A DNA stretch of 64,000 bases from CAVTYH01 sp963738835 (GTDB lineage: Bacteria > Planctomycetota > Planctomycetia > Pirellulales > JADZDJ01). Numbering within the stretch: position 1 is the first letter of the stretch; each line of letters begins with the position of its first letter. The notes under the pieces are model-generated. The model was not told where the DNA came from. It did not search any database and worked only from the letters and a program-made list of their open reading frames with translations. Where the stretch lies: positions 1 to 64,000 of the forward strand of contig CAVTYH010000006.1 in NCBI GenBank assembly GCA_963738835.1. Direction: 5' to 3'. Of this stretch, positions 39,857-49,889 are shown one piece after another. The position numbers and the translations under genes are program-made.

Positions 39857-39974
39857 TCGGCGAACTCGTAGCGCTTGTGTTTGTCGAAGCCGGTGCCGAG
39901 ATCGGTCGGTTTGTCGGCCATGTTGCACCCACAATTGCGTTGTCGAACCGCTGCTATTAGGCTATGATTTTAGT

Positions 39975-40436
39975 ATGAACTTCGTTCGCTTTCGATTCAA
40001 TGATTCGGACACGGAAACCGACGCACTCGGATTTCTGGCTGGCCGTTTCTCGTTCCGCAGTTGGGAAAACGGCGAAACGTTGGTGCCTGAAACCGCCCTC
40101 GCTGCTCTCGCTGTAGAAGGGATTCGGAAACGATTCACGTCTTTCTCCGCCGAGACCCAACTCATCGAAGGTTAGTGGGAGCACGCCGGCAAGGTGCATC
40201 GGGACTGGAACGTGCGGGTCTTTGTCGATGTAGCCGACACACCAGAGAACCGACACTTCTTTGTCGATTACAAGGAGCGGCTGAAAGAACGCTTCCAGCA
40301 AATCGACATCTGGAAGTTATTTAGGTTGCCCCAGTTCGTTCAGAAGCGTGTCAACTGCTTTGTCCAGCAGCGTGTCGCGGATGTCCTTATAGCGAATGAC
40401 GCCCTTGGCATCGAGCACATAAATTGTCGGATATGA
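39975..40436 (+). pseudogene. Small unknown protein interrupted by an in-frame stop
   Basis: The first part (39975-40175) reads 'MNFVRFRFNDSDTETDALGF' to 'AETQLIEG' and stops at TAG 40173-40175. The same frame continues as 'VHRDWNVRVFVDVADTP' and 'HFFVDYKERLKERFQQIDIW' before entering the antisense of the TlpA-like gene. The second half looks like a protein C-terminal region, so either one gene carries a nonsense change or two small genes are adjacent. The last about 40 codons overlap the convergent gene and are probably not genuine. Function is unknown. Confidence 0.4.
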
Positions 40437-41515
40437 GTACACATTCATATCAGCGATGACGGAACCCGAAGGGCCGTTGTACCAGTGCTTCCAGGGCATG
40501 GGTTCTTTCGCTAAAAAATCGGTAACGGTCTGCGGAGTTTCGTCGACGCTGATGCTCACCAGCGCAAAGGGCTTATCGGCCAGCCGCTTGACCATTTCCC
40601 GTTCGTGCGGGATCATGGCACAGCACGGTCCGCACCAGGTGGCCCACACGTCCAATACGACCACTTTGCCCTTCAAATCGGCAAGCTGCACCGGTTTGTC
40701 GTCCAGAGTGGTGCTCTTCAATTCCGGCATGACCATGCCGATGCCTAGGTCGTGGATTTCATGCAAGTGATTTTTCGCCAACTCGCCCAGTGTTTTGCCG
40801 TTCCGGCGATCTGCGATGGGAACGTCGGCATAGTCCTGCACGATCTGCTTCAGTACGGTTTCGACTTCCTTCGTGGCCTCGTCCAAATTCATGGTTACCA
40901 GAAATTCATCCCCATGAACTGCCCTGAGCCAAATCTTGCTGATTTGCCAACTGGGATTTTCATCTCGAAAACGCCGCACAGTGCGGCAATGCGCCATATT
41001 TGGTGCTCCGCCAAGGTAAAGTCGGCCAATCCACGGACCTCGCGGTGCGGACTTTTCTCCAGCACGGTGCGCAGAAAATCGTCGTTTGCATTATCGAAAG
41101 CGATCGGTAACTTATCGCTGGCTAAGTGATCGCGCAGCAGGATATCGAACGGCCGGCGATGTATTGCCTCATCTCTTTCGAGATTTCTTCCCAGGTTGTT
41201 GGCAACCCAGGCCAATGCGTCGACAGCAATTGGATCATCCCGATAGGTCTCGGCCAATTCCAGAAACCGCGGATAAAATTTTTCTGGAGCCGGAAAATGT
41301 TCCCCGTCGAAATCTCTCTTTTCTGCCGCTCCCTTTATGGCATTATAATCCTTGTAGAACGCGGCCACCTGATCTTCGTATTCCCTCGTCAATGCAGCGA
41401 ACTGGTCGGCGGGCGTTTTGACCGATTCCGGTTCGGCGCTGCGAAGAAGCCCCGCGGCCGTGACTGCAAGGTAAACAACAACGGAGCATGAAAAATAGCG
41501 CCCCTGAACCTTCAT
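40317..41515 (-). CDS. TlpA-like thioredoxin-fold protein, one frameshift
   Basis: About 399 residues. A signal sequence ('SCSVVVYLAVTAAGLLRSA') leads an alpha-helical N-terminal domain ('DALAWVANNLGRNLERDEAI', 'HREVRGLADFTLAEHQ'). A C-terminal thioredoxin domain follows with 'GKVVVLDVWATWCGPCCAMI', whose WCGPC is the redox-active site, and a cis-Pro segment 'YSYPTIYVLDAKG'. The frame changes near 40960, where 'AEHQIWRIAALCG' is replaced by the frame reading 'FLVTMNLDEATKEVETVL'. The organisation matches a thiol-disulfide protein family common in planctomycetes. The start at 41515 has GGAG upstream. It probably reduces or transfers electrons to periplasmic thiols. Confidence 0.82.
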
Positions 41516-41593
41516 GTGCATGACGCTCCAACAAATTATCGACCAAAACACCGTTCCAAGAAACAAGATCTGACAAGCTGCTCGCAATTTATT

Positions 41594-42673
41594 CTAACCG
41601 CTCAAAATCGCCTCGCACACTAAATCGCCAATTTGGCTCGTGGAAAAACCCATCTTTCCCGCGGCCTGGCTTTTCATTTTCGTACCGGTGATATGACGGA
41701 TGGCCTGCATGATGCGAGTCGCCGCTTTCGGCTGGCCGCTGTGTTCCAAGAGCATGGCCACGGCGCCGATGGCGGCGATGGGGTTGATGACGCCCTGGCC
41801 GGTGTATTTCGGGGCGCTGCCCCCCATCGGTTCGTACATGCTCACGCCGCCAGGGTCGGGGTTGATGTTGCCGCCGGCCGCCACGCCCAGGCCGCCTTGG
41901 ATCATCGCGCCCAGGTCGGTGATGATGTCGCCGAACATGTTGGTGGTGACAATCACGTCGTAATACTCCGGCGTTTTGACCATCCACATGCAACAGGCGT
42001 CGACGTGGTTGTAATCGGCCTTCACGTCGGGATATTGCTTGGCGACATCTTGAAACGTGCGCCACCATAAATCGTGCCCGTAAGTGAGCACGTTGGTTTT
42101 GGCCACCAGCGTGAGCATTTTTCCTTTGGGATTATCTCGCTTGCGCGTGTATTCGAACGCCCAGCGAATGCAGCGCTCGCAACCCTTGCGGGTGTAGACC
42201 GCGGCCTGCGTGGCCACTTCATCGGGCGTGTTCTTTTTGAGCCAGCCGCCAACGCCGCAGTACAGGTCTTCGGTGTTTTCGCGAACCACGACAAAGTCGA
42301 TATCCTTCGGTCCCTTGCCGGCCAGCGGCGTCTCCACGCCGGGGAACAACTGCACGGGGCGCAGATTGATGTATTGATCGAGCTCGAATCGCAAGGCCAG
42401 CAGCAAGCCTTTTTCGATAATACCCGGCGCAACATCGGGATGGCCGACGGCCCCGAGGAACACGGCGTTGAATTTTCGCAATTCATCGGCACCACCTTTA
42501 GGCAGTGTTTCGCCGGTTTTCAAATACCGTTCGCAGCCCCAATCGAAGTTCGTCAGTTCGTACTTAAGGCCTTCCGACGGCGCGATGGCTTTCAAAACTT
42601 TCAGCGCTTCGTTCGTCACTTCCGGCCCGGTGCCGTCGCCGGGAATGACCGCGATGTTTAATGTGTTGCTCAA
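41594..42673 (-). CDS. leuB: Isocitrate/isopropylmalate dehydrogenase family, probably 3-isopropylmalate dehydrogenase
   Basis: About 359 residues. The N-terminus 'TLNIAVIPGDGTGPEV' and motifs 'VVRENTEDLYCGVGGW', 'LVAKTNVLTYGHDLWW', 'YNHVDACCMWMV', 'TNMFGDIITDLGAMIQGGL' and 'YEPMGGSAPKYTGQG' identify the metal- and NAD(P)-dependent beta-decarboxylating dehydrogenases. 'GSAPKY' and the residues before it favour NAD. Isopropylmalate is the likelier substrate, but homoisocitrate or tartrate enzymes are similar. A TTG at 42673 is taken as start because the codons upstream ('NAEPRTLNLH') come from a word repeat (GGGTTCGGGGTTCAG). No other leu genes are nearby. Confidence 0.85.
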   Translation of the reverse strand: MSNTLNIAVIPGDGTGPEVTNEALKVLKAIAPSEGLKYELTNFDWGCERYLKTGETLPKGGADELRKFNAVFLGAVGHPDVAPGIIEKGLLLALRFELDQYINLRPVQLFPGVETPLAGKGPKDIDFVVVRENTEDLYCGVGGWLKKNTPDEVATQAAVYTRKGCERCIRWAFEYTRKRDNPKGKMLTLVAKTNVLTYGHDLWWRTFQDVAKQYPDVKADYNHVDACCMWMVKTPEYYDVIVTTNMFGDIITDLGAMIQGGLGVAAGGNINPDPGGVSMYEPMGGSAPKYTGQGVINPIAAIGAVAMLLEHSGQPKAATRIMQAIRHITGTKMKSQAAGKMGFSTSQIGDLVCEAILSG

Positions 42674-42862
42674 ATGAAGGTTCAGGGTTCGGGGTTCAGC
42701 ATTCGGCAAAGAACGCACGGTGCCCGTGAGGTGGAATGCCGAAATCGATTTTTAGCCGCGTCGCGAGCGCGCTGTTGCGCAAAGAGGCGATTTTATCCGC
42801 GCCAGAAATCGCTCACAAGGAGCGACAGCGGCAGCTTAGGAGCGAGATATATGCAGCGATCT

Positions 42863-42904
42863 ACACCCTCACCCCCCAGCCCCTCTCCCAGAGGGAGAGG
42901 GAGG
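42863..42904. repeat. Family A palindromic repeat
   Basis: CACCCTCACCCCCCAGCCCC then TCTCCCAGAGGGAGAGGGAG, between the leuB-like gene and the CxxC protein gene. Confidence 0.85.
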
Positions 42905-42921
42905 CGGCAGAATTGTCCGCT

Positions 42922-43230
42922 TCAGTTCTGACTGAAATCGAACTGCTTGAGCGCCTCGCGGCCCAATGGCGCTTTCAAAAACTTCTTGCGGCACTCTGGG
43001 CACAAATCGAAACGCAGTTGCTGATACACATCATCATCAGCCACGTCTTCGGTGCTGCAATCTTCGATGCGATGCAGCATCTCTTGCACTTCCTGCAGTC
43101 CGTCGCGGTCGTCGTCCACTTCATCCATCGCCGGATCCAGCGCGGCATAAACTTCCATCTTCACAACGTATCGCACATCCTGTTCTGTGTCTATTAATCG
43201 CTTGCAGATGTCACACGAATGGTGAATCAT
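42922..43230 (-). CDS. Small CxxC zinc-ribbon-like protein
   Basis: A 102-residue acidic protein starting 'MIHHSCDICKRLIDTEQDVR' at 43230. Two CxxC pairs (CDIC near residue 6 and CPEC near residue 78) could bind one zinc, with an Asp/Glu-rich middle ('DEVDDDRDGLQEVQEML'). The start at 43230 is chosen over 43284 because the zinc knuckle begins there. The C-terminus 'GREALKQFDFSQN' is well defined. I recognise the layout from planctomycete genomes but know no function. Confidence 0.7.
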   Translation of the reverse strand: MIHHSCDICKRLIDTEQDVRYVVKMEVYAALDPAMDEVDDDRDGLQEVQEMLHRIEDCSTEDVADDDVYQQLRFDLCPECRKKFLKAPLGREALKQFDFSQN

Positions 43231-43934
43231 TACTCGTCCCCACGGTAATCGAAGTTGTAAGACGTCTATCCTGCCGACGCCCATCCCTCACCACTGAACT
43301 CAATCCTAACGCCGCCGTGCAAAGCGACGCAAGTGAAACGCGTGCATTTTCTGAAAGTTGTTTTGAAAACATAAAGTTTGCCTGTTGTGCTATTGACAAG
43401 CGTGTAATCGCGCGCCACCATCCTGCGGCTGTTTCGCCATGCAATTGCAACGTTCGCTGCCCGATGGCAACGAACAACTAGCGGCCAGGTCCGTGACGCA
43501 GAGGTGCTTCGACATCTCCGTTGCCAGCACTTCGCGCATCCGCAACCAAACGCCGTTGCCGACGTAACCAATCTTCGCGGGAATGTAAACAGCTCTGGCG
43601 CGAACCTGTTTCCGGCGGCGTCACACATGCTTATGGCCGTCGCCGAAAGTCTGCCGTCGGATAGCGAACCAGCCCAAGGCGCTGGTGCAAACTTAACAAA
43701 AAGCTGACAAGAATCGGGTTTAGCGATTCCTATGCTCCCGAACAAGACTGGTTTGTTACAGGGCTTCCGGTTACAATCAATTTGTACGGCACGACAGGCA
43801 TTTGCGGGTCGTCTGATGGGCAAGCTCGGGGCCGAGCCATCGCACACCGATGCGGCAAATCGCTCCTCAGTCTTGTTCGAGTCGACCTTGCAGCGGTGTA
43901 ATTGTAGACCGAGCCGATCAAGGAGACTATTTGC
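43231..43934. other. Intergenic region, no gene supported
   Basis: About 700 bp. Open frames on the minus strand are antisense extensions overlapping the HNH gene and have no recognisable features. The plus strand shows only short frames. Regulatory sequence for the HNH gene may be here. Confidence 0.5.
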
Positions 43935-44567
43935 ATGCGTGCTTCGGGATCTGGCGCTCTTAGTTCCAGCGTATTGGTGCTCAACCGGTATTACATGGCG
44001 GTGCATGTGATCAACGTGCGCCGGGCCGTGGGGCTTTTGTTTCGCGAGCTGGCCGAAGTCATCCATCTGGAAGAAGGGCAGTACGCCAACTACAACTTCG
44101 AATCGTGGCGCGAAATCAGCGCGTTGCGCGCCGCCTTCAAAGCGCAGCACGACGATTGGATTCGTGGCATCAATTTCGAATTGCAGGCCCCGCGCGTGAT
44201 TCGGTTGTTGTTCTACGACCGGGTTCCGCGGCAAACGCTGCGCTTCAACCGTCGCAATTTGTTTGCCCGCGACGGCAACCACTGCCAGTACTGCGGGAAG
44301 AGTTTTCCGACCAGCGAACTGAGTCTTGACCACGTAATGCCGCGCAGCCGTGGTGGTGAAACCAGCTGGGAAAACGTGGTCTGCGCCTGCGTGGCCTGCA
44401 ATGTCCGCAAGGGCGGCCGCACGCCGCACGAAGCCCATATGAAATTGATTCGAGCGCCGGTCAAGCCGAAGCGCAGCCCGCTCTTGTCGGTGAAGCTCGA
44501 CAATCCGAAGTACGAAAGCTGGAAGACCTTCGTCGATACGGCATACTGGACCGTTGATTTGAAGTAG
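43935..44567 (+). CDS. HNH endonuclease domain protein
   Basis: A 210-residue protein. The N-terminal about 105 residues ('VLVLNRYYMAVHVINVRRAV' onward) are typical of a widespread HNH family. The C-terminal nuclease part has zinc-binding CxxC pairs ('CQYCGKSF' and 'CVACNVRKGG') and the HNH core 'LSLDHVMPRSRGGETSWENV'. Many bacteria, including planctomycetes, have one such gene as an apparently chromosomal function. It is not flanked by restriction or phage genes here. The DNA target is unknown. Confidence 0.9.
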   Translation: MRASGSGALSSSVLVLNRYYMAVHVINVRRAVGLLFRELAEVIHLEEGQYANYNFESWREISALRAAFKAQHDDWIRGINFELQAPRVIRLLFYDRVPRQTLRFNRRNLFARDGNHCQYCGKSFPTSELSLDHVMPRSRGGETSWENVVCACVACNVRKGGRTPHEAHMKLIRAPVKPKRSPLLSVKLDNPKYESWKTFVDTAYWTVDLK

Positions 44568-44578
44568 CGGTGCAACCA

Positions 44579-44694
44579 GAACCCTCTCCATCTGGGAAAG
44601 AGCAGAGTGAGGGGAGCTGGGCTCGACTTTCGTAATTTGAAGTGTGATTCATTCGGACACCCTCACCGCGACCCTCTCCCCAGGGGAGAGGGAG
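44579..44694. repeat. Two family A repeats, one supplying the uvrA stop codon
   Basis: A degenerate copy lies at 44579-44617 and a good copy at 44658-44694 (CACCCTCACCGCGACCCTCT with the GGGGAGAGGG arm). The second encodes the last residues of UvrA and its stop codon. Confidence 0.8.
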
Positions 44695-47600
44695 TAAGCA
44701 GCGGCTTCAGCAATTTGCCGGTTTCATTTTCCGGCTGCGCGGCAATTTCTTCCGGCGTGCCTTCAGCCACGATCTGGCCGCCGCCTTCGCCTCCTTCTGG
44801 CCCCAGGTCGAGAATCCAATCGGCCATCTTCATCACGTCTAAGTTGTGCTCGATCACCATCACCGTGTTGCCCAGATCCACGAGGCGGCCGAGCACTTCC
44901 AGCAGCTTCCGCACATCGTCGAAGTGCAGGCCGGTGGTTGGCTCATCGAGCAAATACAACGTGCTCCCCGTTGCCACGCGGCTTAATTCAGCGGCCAGCT
45001 TCACGCGTTGAGCTTCGCCGCCGGAAAGTGTCGTGGCCGATTGCCCCAGTGTGAGGTAGCCGAGGCCCACTTTTTGCAGACTGATCAGCGGACGTGAAAT
45101 TGTCGGCACGTTTTCGAACAGCTGCACAGCGTCGTCAATCCGCAAATCGAGCACGTCGGCAATTGACAGTCTTTTGAACCGCACTTCCAGCGTCTGCCGG
45201 TTGAAGCGTGTTCCATCGCACACCGGGCAGGGCACAAACAGATCGGGCAGAAACTGCATCTCGATTTTCTTCAGACCCTGCCCCTGGCATTCTTCGCAGC
45301 GGCCTCCTTTGACGTTGAAACTGAACCGGCCCGATTTGAAGCCGCGCTGCTTGGCTTCGCGAGTGTTGGCAAAGACTTTGCGAATTTCGTCGAACACGCC
45401 AACGTAGGTGGCCGGATTGCTCCGCGGCGAACGGCCAATGGGCGATTGATCGATCACGATGATCTTGTCGATCTGATTCACCCCCCGCAGGCTAGTGTGC
45501 GGACCGGGCTTGGGTCCCATGCCGATCAAGCGGCGGACCAGAGCGCGTGCCAGCGTCTCGTTCACCAGTGAACTCTTGCCCGAGCCGCTGACACCGGTGA
45601 CGCAGGTGAACACCCCCAGCGGAAATCGCGCACTGACATTTTTCAAATTGTTGGTCGTCACGCCTTCCAGCGTGATCGAGCGGGTTTTCGCCACTTTGCG
45701 GCGCTGTGGAGGCACCGGGATGGATTGGGCGCCAGAGAGATAACGCCCGGTGATCGAATTGGGATCGGCACACACCGCGGCTGGCGTGCCCTGTGAAACG
45801 ATGCGGCCGCCATGAGCACCGGCACCGGGTCCCATGTCGAGCAAGTGATCGCTGGCGCACATCATCATTTCGTCGTGCTCAACCACCAGCACCGTGTTGC
45901 CTTGCGATTGCAGATCGCGCAGGGCATCAATTAGCCGCTGATTATCGCGCGGATGCAGTCCGATCGACGGCTCATCGAGTACGTAGCACACACCGACTAG
46001 TCCGCTGCCGATGCCGGTGGCTAGCCGTACGCGCTGCAATTCGCCGCCGCTGAGCGTGTCGGCCGGCCGATCTAGCGTGAGGTAATTCAGGCCAACCTGA
46101 TCGAGAAACCGCAGCCGCGAAGTGATTTCGGCGGCGAGCGGCTCATAGATGGGGAGGTCTTCTTCGGCAAATTCCCCCTCACCCTGCCCTCTCCCACCAG
46201 GGGAGAGGGTTCCGGAAACTCCCTCTCCCTCGACGGGAGAGGGTTGGGGTGAGAGTGAGAGTTGCGCGAAAAACTCGCGCGCCTTGCGCACCGGCAGTGC
46301 CGTAATTTCGTGAATCGCTTTGCCACCGATCCGCACATGGCGGGCTTCGGGCCGGATTCTTGCACCGTGACAGGCGGCACAAATAACTTGTCCACGAAAC
46401 ACTGCCAGCCGCTCCTGATCGGCCGCTTTCGTCGCCGTGGCGAATTCTTTTTCCAGCAGCGTGAGCAGGCCGAGGAAGCCGTGCTCCCTCTCCCTGTGGG
46501 AGAGGGTTGGGGTGAGGGCTCCCGCGTTCTTCATCAGCGAGTTGGTACCCTCACCCAGCCCTCTCTCCGAGGGAGAGGGTTTCCCAACTCCGCGCAAAAA
46601 TTTTTTCGCGGACCGCTGGTTTCCACTCGACGTAGGGCGTGTCCCATTTCAAATCGTGGGCCTTCAGAAAATCGGCCAGCGCTGCGCGATGTTGTTTTTC
46701 CTGCGCCGCCGAATCGCTCTTCCACGGCAGCACCAAGCCGGTGCTCAGCGAAAGCGTTTCGTCGCCCAGCACCAAATCGGGGTCAAACTCCTCGCGCGAG
46801 CCCAAACCTTCACACACCGGGCAGGCCCCGTAGGGGCTGTTGAAGCTGAAAGTGCGCGGCTCCAGCTCTTCGTAATTGATTTTGCAGTTCGGGCACGCAT
46901 AAAGCGTGCTGAAAATCATGTCGTGCCACTGGCCGACCTCCGGATGATCGGGATCGCGCACCTGGTAGCTCACCAACACCGCCCCGTCGCCGTGCGTGAT
47001 AGCCAGATTCAGCGATTCCGCCAGCCGATCGTCAATGCCTTCGCGAATCACGATGCGATCGACCACCGCTTCAATCGTATGATTCTTCCGCGTCGCTAGC
47101 TCCGGCGGTTCGCCGCCGACATCGACCACCTCGCCATCCACGCGGGCTCGTTGCAGCTGGGCTTTGCGAATGGTCTCGAACACATCTTTGTGCTGCCCTT
47201 TGCGGCCACGGACCATCGGTGCCAAGATCATCGCTTTCGTGCCGGGCGGCAGTTGCATCAATTCTGTTTTAATTTCCTCTGGCGATTGCTGACGAATCGG
47301 CGTGCCGCACTGGTAGCAATACGCCGTGCCCAGGCGGGCCATCAGCAACCGCAGATAATCGTAAATCTCCGTGACTGTAGCCACGGTACTGCGCGGATTC
47401 GCGTTGCCGGCGCTGGTCGATCGAAATCGTCGGCTGCAGGCCTTCGATCAGATCGACATCGGGTCGCTCCATCTGATGCAGAAATTGCCGGGCGTAGACC
47501 GACAAACTTTCGATGTACTGCCGCTGCCCTTCGGCGAAGATGGTGTCTTGTGCCAACGAACTTTTGCCCGAGCCGCTGGGACCGGTGATGACGACCAGCT

Positions 47601-47775
47601 TATCGCGAGGAATATCGACATCGATGTTTTGCAGGTTGTGAACCCGCGCGCCGCGAATGCGAATGCAATCGCCCAGGACGCCGACTGCGCCAGAACCATT
47701 GGCCGCGTGGCCATTGCCGGCTTGGGTGGCGTCTGGTTCCACGGCGTCGGCGGTGTTCGATCGATCGATGTCCAC
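44663..47775 (-). CDS. uvrA: Excinuclease ABC subunit A, two frameshifts, three repeat-derived segments
   Basis: The damage-sensing ATPase of nucleotide excision repair. The N-terminal Walker A is 'VVITGPSGSGKSSLAQDTIF', followed by 'YIESLSVYARQFLHQMERPD'. Zinc modules include 'CPNCKINYEELEPRTFSF' with 'CPVCEGLG', and 'CEECQGQG' with 'CPVCDGTRF'. The second ATPase half has 'GVSGSGKSSLVNETLARAL', 'LSGGEAQRVKLAAELSR' and 'YLLDEPTTGLHFDDVRKLL'. Frames change near 47395 ('TISIDQR' to 'NPRSTVATVTEIYDY') and near 46590. Three stretches are translated family A repeats: residues about 398-430, 506-534 and the C-terminus. A GTG at 47775 is taken as start ('DIDRSNTADAV'). Confidence 0.93.
46174..46256. 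repeat. Family A repeat pair within uvrA
   Basis: Copies at 46174-46210 and 46220-46256 encode 'LSPQPSPVEGEG' and 'TLSPGGRGQGEG' between conserved UvrA segments 'REFFAQL' and 'LPIYEPLAAEI'. Confidence 0.88.
46484..46581. repeat. Family A repeat pair within uvrA
   Basis: Copies at 46484-46519 and 46547-46581 encode 'LTPTLSHRERE' and 'GKPSPSERGLGEG'. One of the gene's frameshifts lies beside this pair. Confidence 0.85.
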
Positions 47776-48521
47776 TGTTGGCTCCAGCGAGCGAAGTCGG
47801 CACTTTCCCAAACTATTCAGAGTACTTTCCGTTGCGGCCGACGTACAGGACGGCGGATCGCATAGAGGACACAACGACAACGATGACTTTCCGGAAAACG
47901 GGAAAAACGGTTGGAAACGGTCGAAAACCGTGAAAAACGGCGGAAAACCGTTTGCGACGCGGCCCACGTAGTTGTCCGCTCGGAAAGCCTGAGCGCCCGG
48001 CGTCGCGAGCCAACGGAGTGGCAGCAAGTTGAACCCACCCTGCCGTGATGGCCGACGGTTACCAAGTTGGATTTTGCGCTGGTTCCAGGCGCCCCCATTT
48101 TTTAATGCAAATTTCATCTTTTTTATGCGATGCAGCGCATGGGCTGCTCGGCAATCGTTGAGCGAATTGATAATGCCGTGGGCAAAACTGGTCGAATCTA
48201 CGTCCATTTCGGCGTAGTTCACGATCGCTGAAATTATCAGCCCTGCTTGCGGTGAAGAGATCGACGATCAATTAAATTATAGTGAACCTATGTATCAATA
48301 TCAACCGCGTTTTCAGGCCAGATTGACCTGTGCTGCGAGTCGCCCAACCATGCGACATGGATTGCCGATCATTGCATTCGAACCTACCCGTTATGGCACG
48401 GTCTCCCAACCGCGTCGTCGCACTGACCGGAGGTCTCCGATATTCCAATCAGCGCAGGAAACCTTCGGTCCAGCACTGGTGTGGGGTCAGGAGAGCCGCG
48501 CACAATAGTGTTGCAGCTTCA
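47776..48521. other. Intergenic region upstream of uvrA, no gene supported
   Basis: It contains a run of GAAAAACGG-like words at about 47892-47955 (repeats such as CGGAAAACCG). An open minus-strand frame fused to uvrA's frame here is not conserved-looking. A plus-strand frame of 72 codons (48290-48508) lacks supporting features. A LexA-type operator was looked for by eye and not seen. Confidence 0.5.
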
Positions 48522-49208
48522 TTATTTTGCCGTTACGGTCGCGAACATGACGATCGAATCGTCATTCTTTTTGGCGAATTCGATGATTTCATCTTTGTTC
48601 CAAGTCTTGAACGGAGTTGGCTCAGCCAGCAAATCGTCAACGGTTTTTGGCCGCGGAACTGTGATTGATCGCCAGTAGAATCCCCAAATAGCCTCTTCCT
48701 TTCCCGCCGGTATTTCCGAGAGAGTGTAGCGTTCTAAAGATGAGACGAATCGATACGACGAATCAATCGCTAAATTATTCAGCGGTGTCTGCCTAACTGC
48801 ATGGTCGGTCGTGATACCGCAGCTAAGCACTCTCTGCGACGGCGATTCGTTTCCATTGGTCTTCGAGAGAATGGCGGCATACAGAGACCCGCAAATGTCC
48901 GACGAGCGAGAATCTAGATAACTTACGGTTGCCGACCCAAGGTCGATGACTTGTTGATCTTTTACGGCGTACAGCTTGAGGTCGATCGATTGAATGCCGC
49001 GCGAAACAAATTCGTACCGTGGAACTGTAATCCAGCCTGCATCTATGGGTACTGTGATATTCATGCCCTGAACCGGTCGGATCTGTAGACCCGGCGACGA
49101 CAAGCCAGCACCTGGTCGAAGGCGAGCGTGATCCATATACCAACCAATCATTAATGCCAACACCACAGCAAACCACAGCAAATCGCGGATAGTGAAGCGG
49201 AGACGCAT
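48522..49208 (-). CDS. Single-pass membrane protein with RFTIRDLLW N-terminus
   Basis: A 228-residue protein starting 'MRLRFTIRDLLWFAVVLALM' at 49208 (an ATG at 49250 adds 14 residues). One N-terminal membrane helix is followed by an extracytoplasmic domain of mixed strands and helices ('SIDLKLYAVKDQQVIDLGSA', 'YRFVSSLERYTLSEIPAGKE'). The N-terminal motif is shared with the proteins at 11738 and 18908. No enzyme motif is visible and the function is unknown. Confidence 0.72.
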   Translation of the reverse strand: MRLRFTIRDLLWFAVVLALMIGWYMDHARLRPGAGLSSPGLQIRPVQGMNITVPIDAGWITVPRYEFVSRGIQSIDLKLYAVKDQQVIDLGSATVSYLDSRSSDICGSLYAAILSKTNGNESPSQRVLSCGITTDHAVRQTPLNNLAIDSSYRFVSSLERYTLSEIPAGKEEAIWGFYWRSITVPRPKTVDDLLAEPTPFKTWNKDEIIEFAKKNDDSIVMFATVTAK

Positions 49209-49364
49209 GGAATCGGTGTCAATCGGTTCGGTCTTGTGTTTCCTAAACACACGCCGGGGCCAAAATCGATCGATCAGAACTGCATCATTTTATGAATCAA
49301 AAGCACGCCGAACAACCAGAATCGGCTCCGACGCTCAATTTTACGAGCGATGCCCGGCACTCTT

Positions 49365-49871
49365 TCAAGCCACGAAGGCCAGATAGTAGAAAATCCAGCC
49401 GGTGATGGCGGTCATCGTTAGATCGAGCGCGGCTAGCCAGCCCCAGAATTTGTGCCAGCGGCTATAGTCCGACGGACCGGGCGGTTTAGGAATGTTGTTG
49501 AGCGCGCCAATAATCACATACACCCACAGCGCGGCGGTGCTGGCGGAGAACACTAAGTGAATCGCCAGGCTGGCGCGAACGACTCCGCTTTCCCAATACG
49601 GAGAAAGTTTCGCGCGTTCGGTCCAGCCGCTGATCCAGCGCATATCGACTTCGAAGGCGACCACGGTCACCAACAGCACGGCGGCCGTAATCAACTGCAC
49701 CCGTTTGTGCAGTGCGAACCGCCGCCGGCTGCGCACTTGCCAAATGCTCCAAGCGAGCACCGGCAATACCAGAAACATCGCCAGAAACACGACGTCGAGC
49801 ATGATCGACGCGCGGCTGCCTAAGAATCCATTGATTCCGCGGGTCACGGCCAGAATTGCGGCGCTGATCAT
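49365..49871 (-). CDS. DUF420 family membrane protein
   Basis: A 168-residue protein with about five membrane helices ('DVVFLAMFLVLPVLAWSIWQ', 'VQLITAAVLLVTVVAFEVDM', 'ASLAIHLVFSASTAALWVYV') and conserved His residues near helix ends ('ALHKRVQ', 'AIHLVF', 'RWHKFWGW'). This fits DUF420, whose members are linked to cytochrome oxidase or haem assembly (CtaM/YozB type). It starts 18 bp after hemE ends on the same strand, so co-transcription and a haem-related role are likely. Confidence 0.82.
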   Translation of the reverse strand: MISAAILAVTRGINGFLGSRASIMLDVVFLAMFLVLPVLAWSIWQVRSRRRFALHKRVQLITAAVLLVTVVAFEVDMRWISGWTERAKLSPYWESGVVRASLAIHLVFSASTAALWVYVIIGALNNIPKPPGPSDYSRWHKFWGWLAALDLTMTAITGWIFYYLAFVA

Positions 49872-49889
49872 GGGCCAGATAAGCGTTGA

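Noticed and set aside
43266..44591. 441-codon open frame on the minus strand
   Set aside because: It is antisense to the HNH endonuclease gene over most of its length and has no recognisable motif. The plus-strand HNH protein is well supported.
47776..48222. N-terminal extension of UvrA to the ATG at 48222
   Set aside because: The upstream residues come from word-like repeats and have no family similarity. UvrA similarity starts near the GTG at 47775.
48290..48508. 72-codon plus-strand frame
   Set aside because: No ribosome site, motif or conserved texture. It is rich in Arg, Thr and Pro, as chance frames are here.
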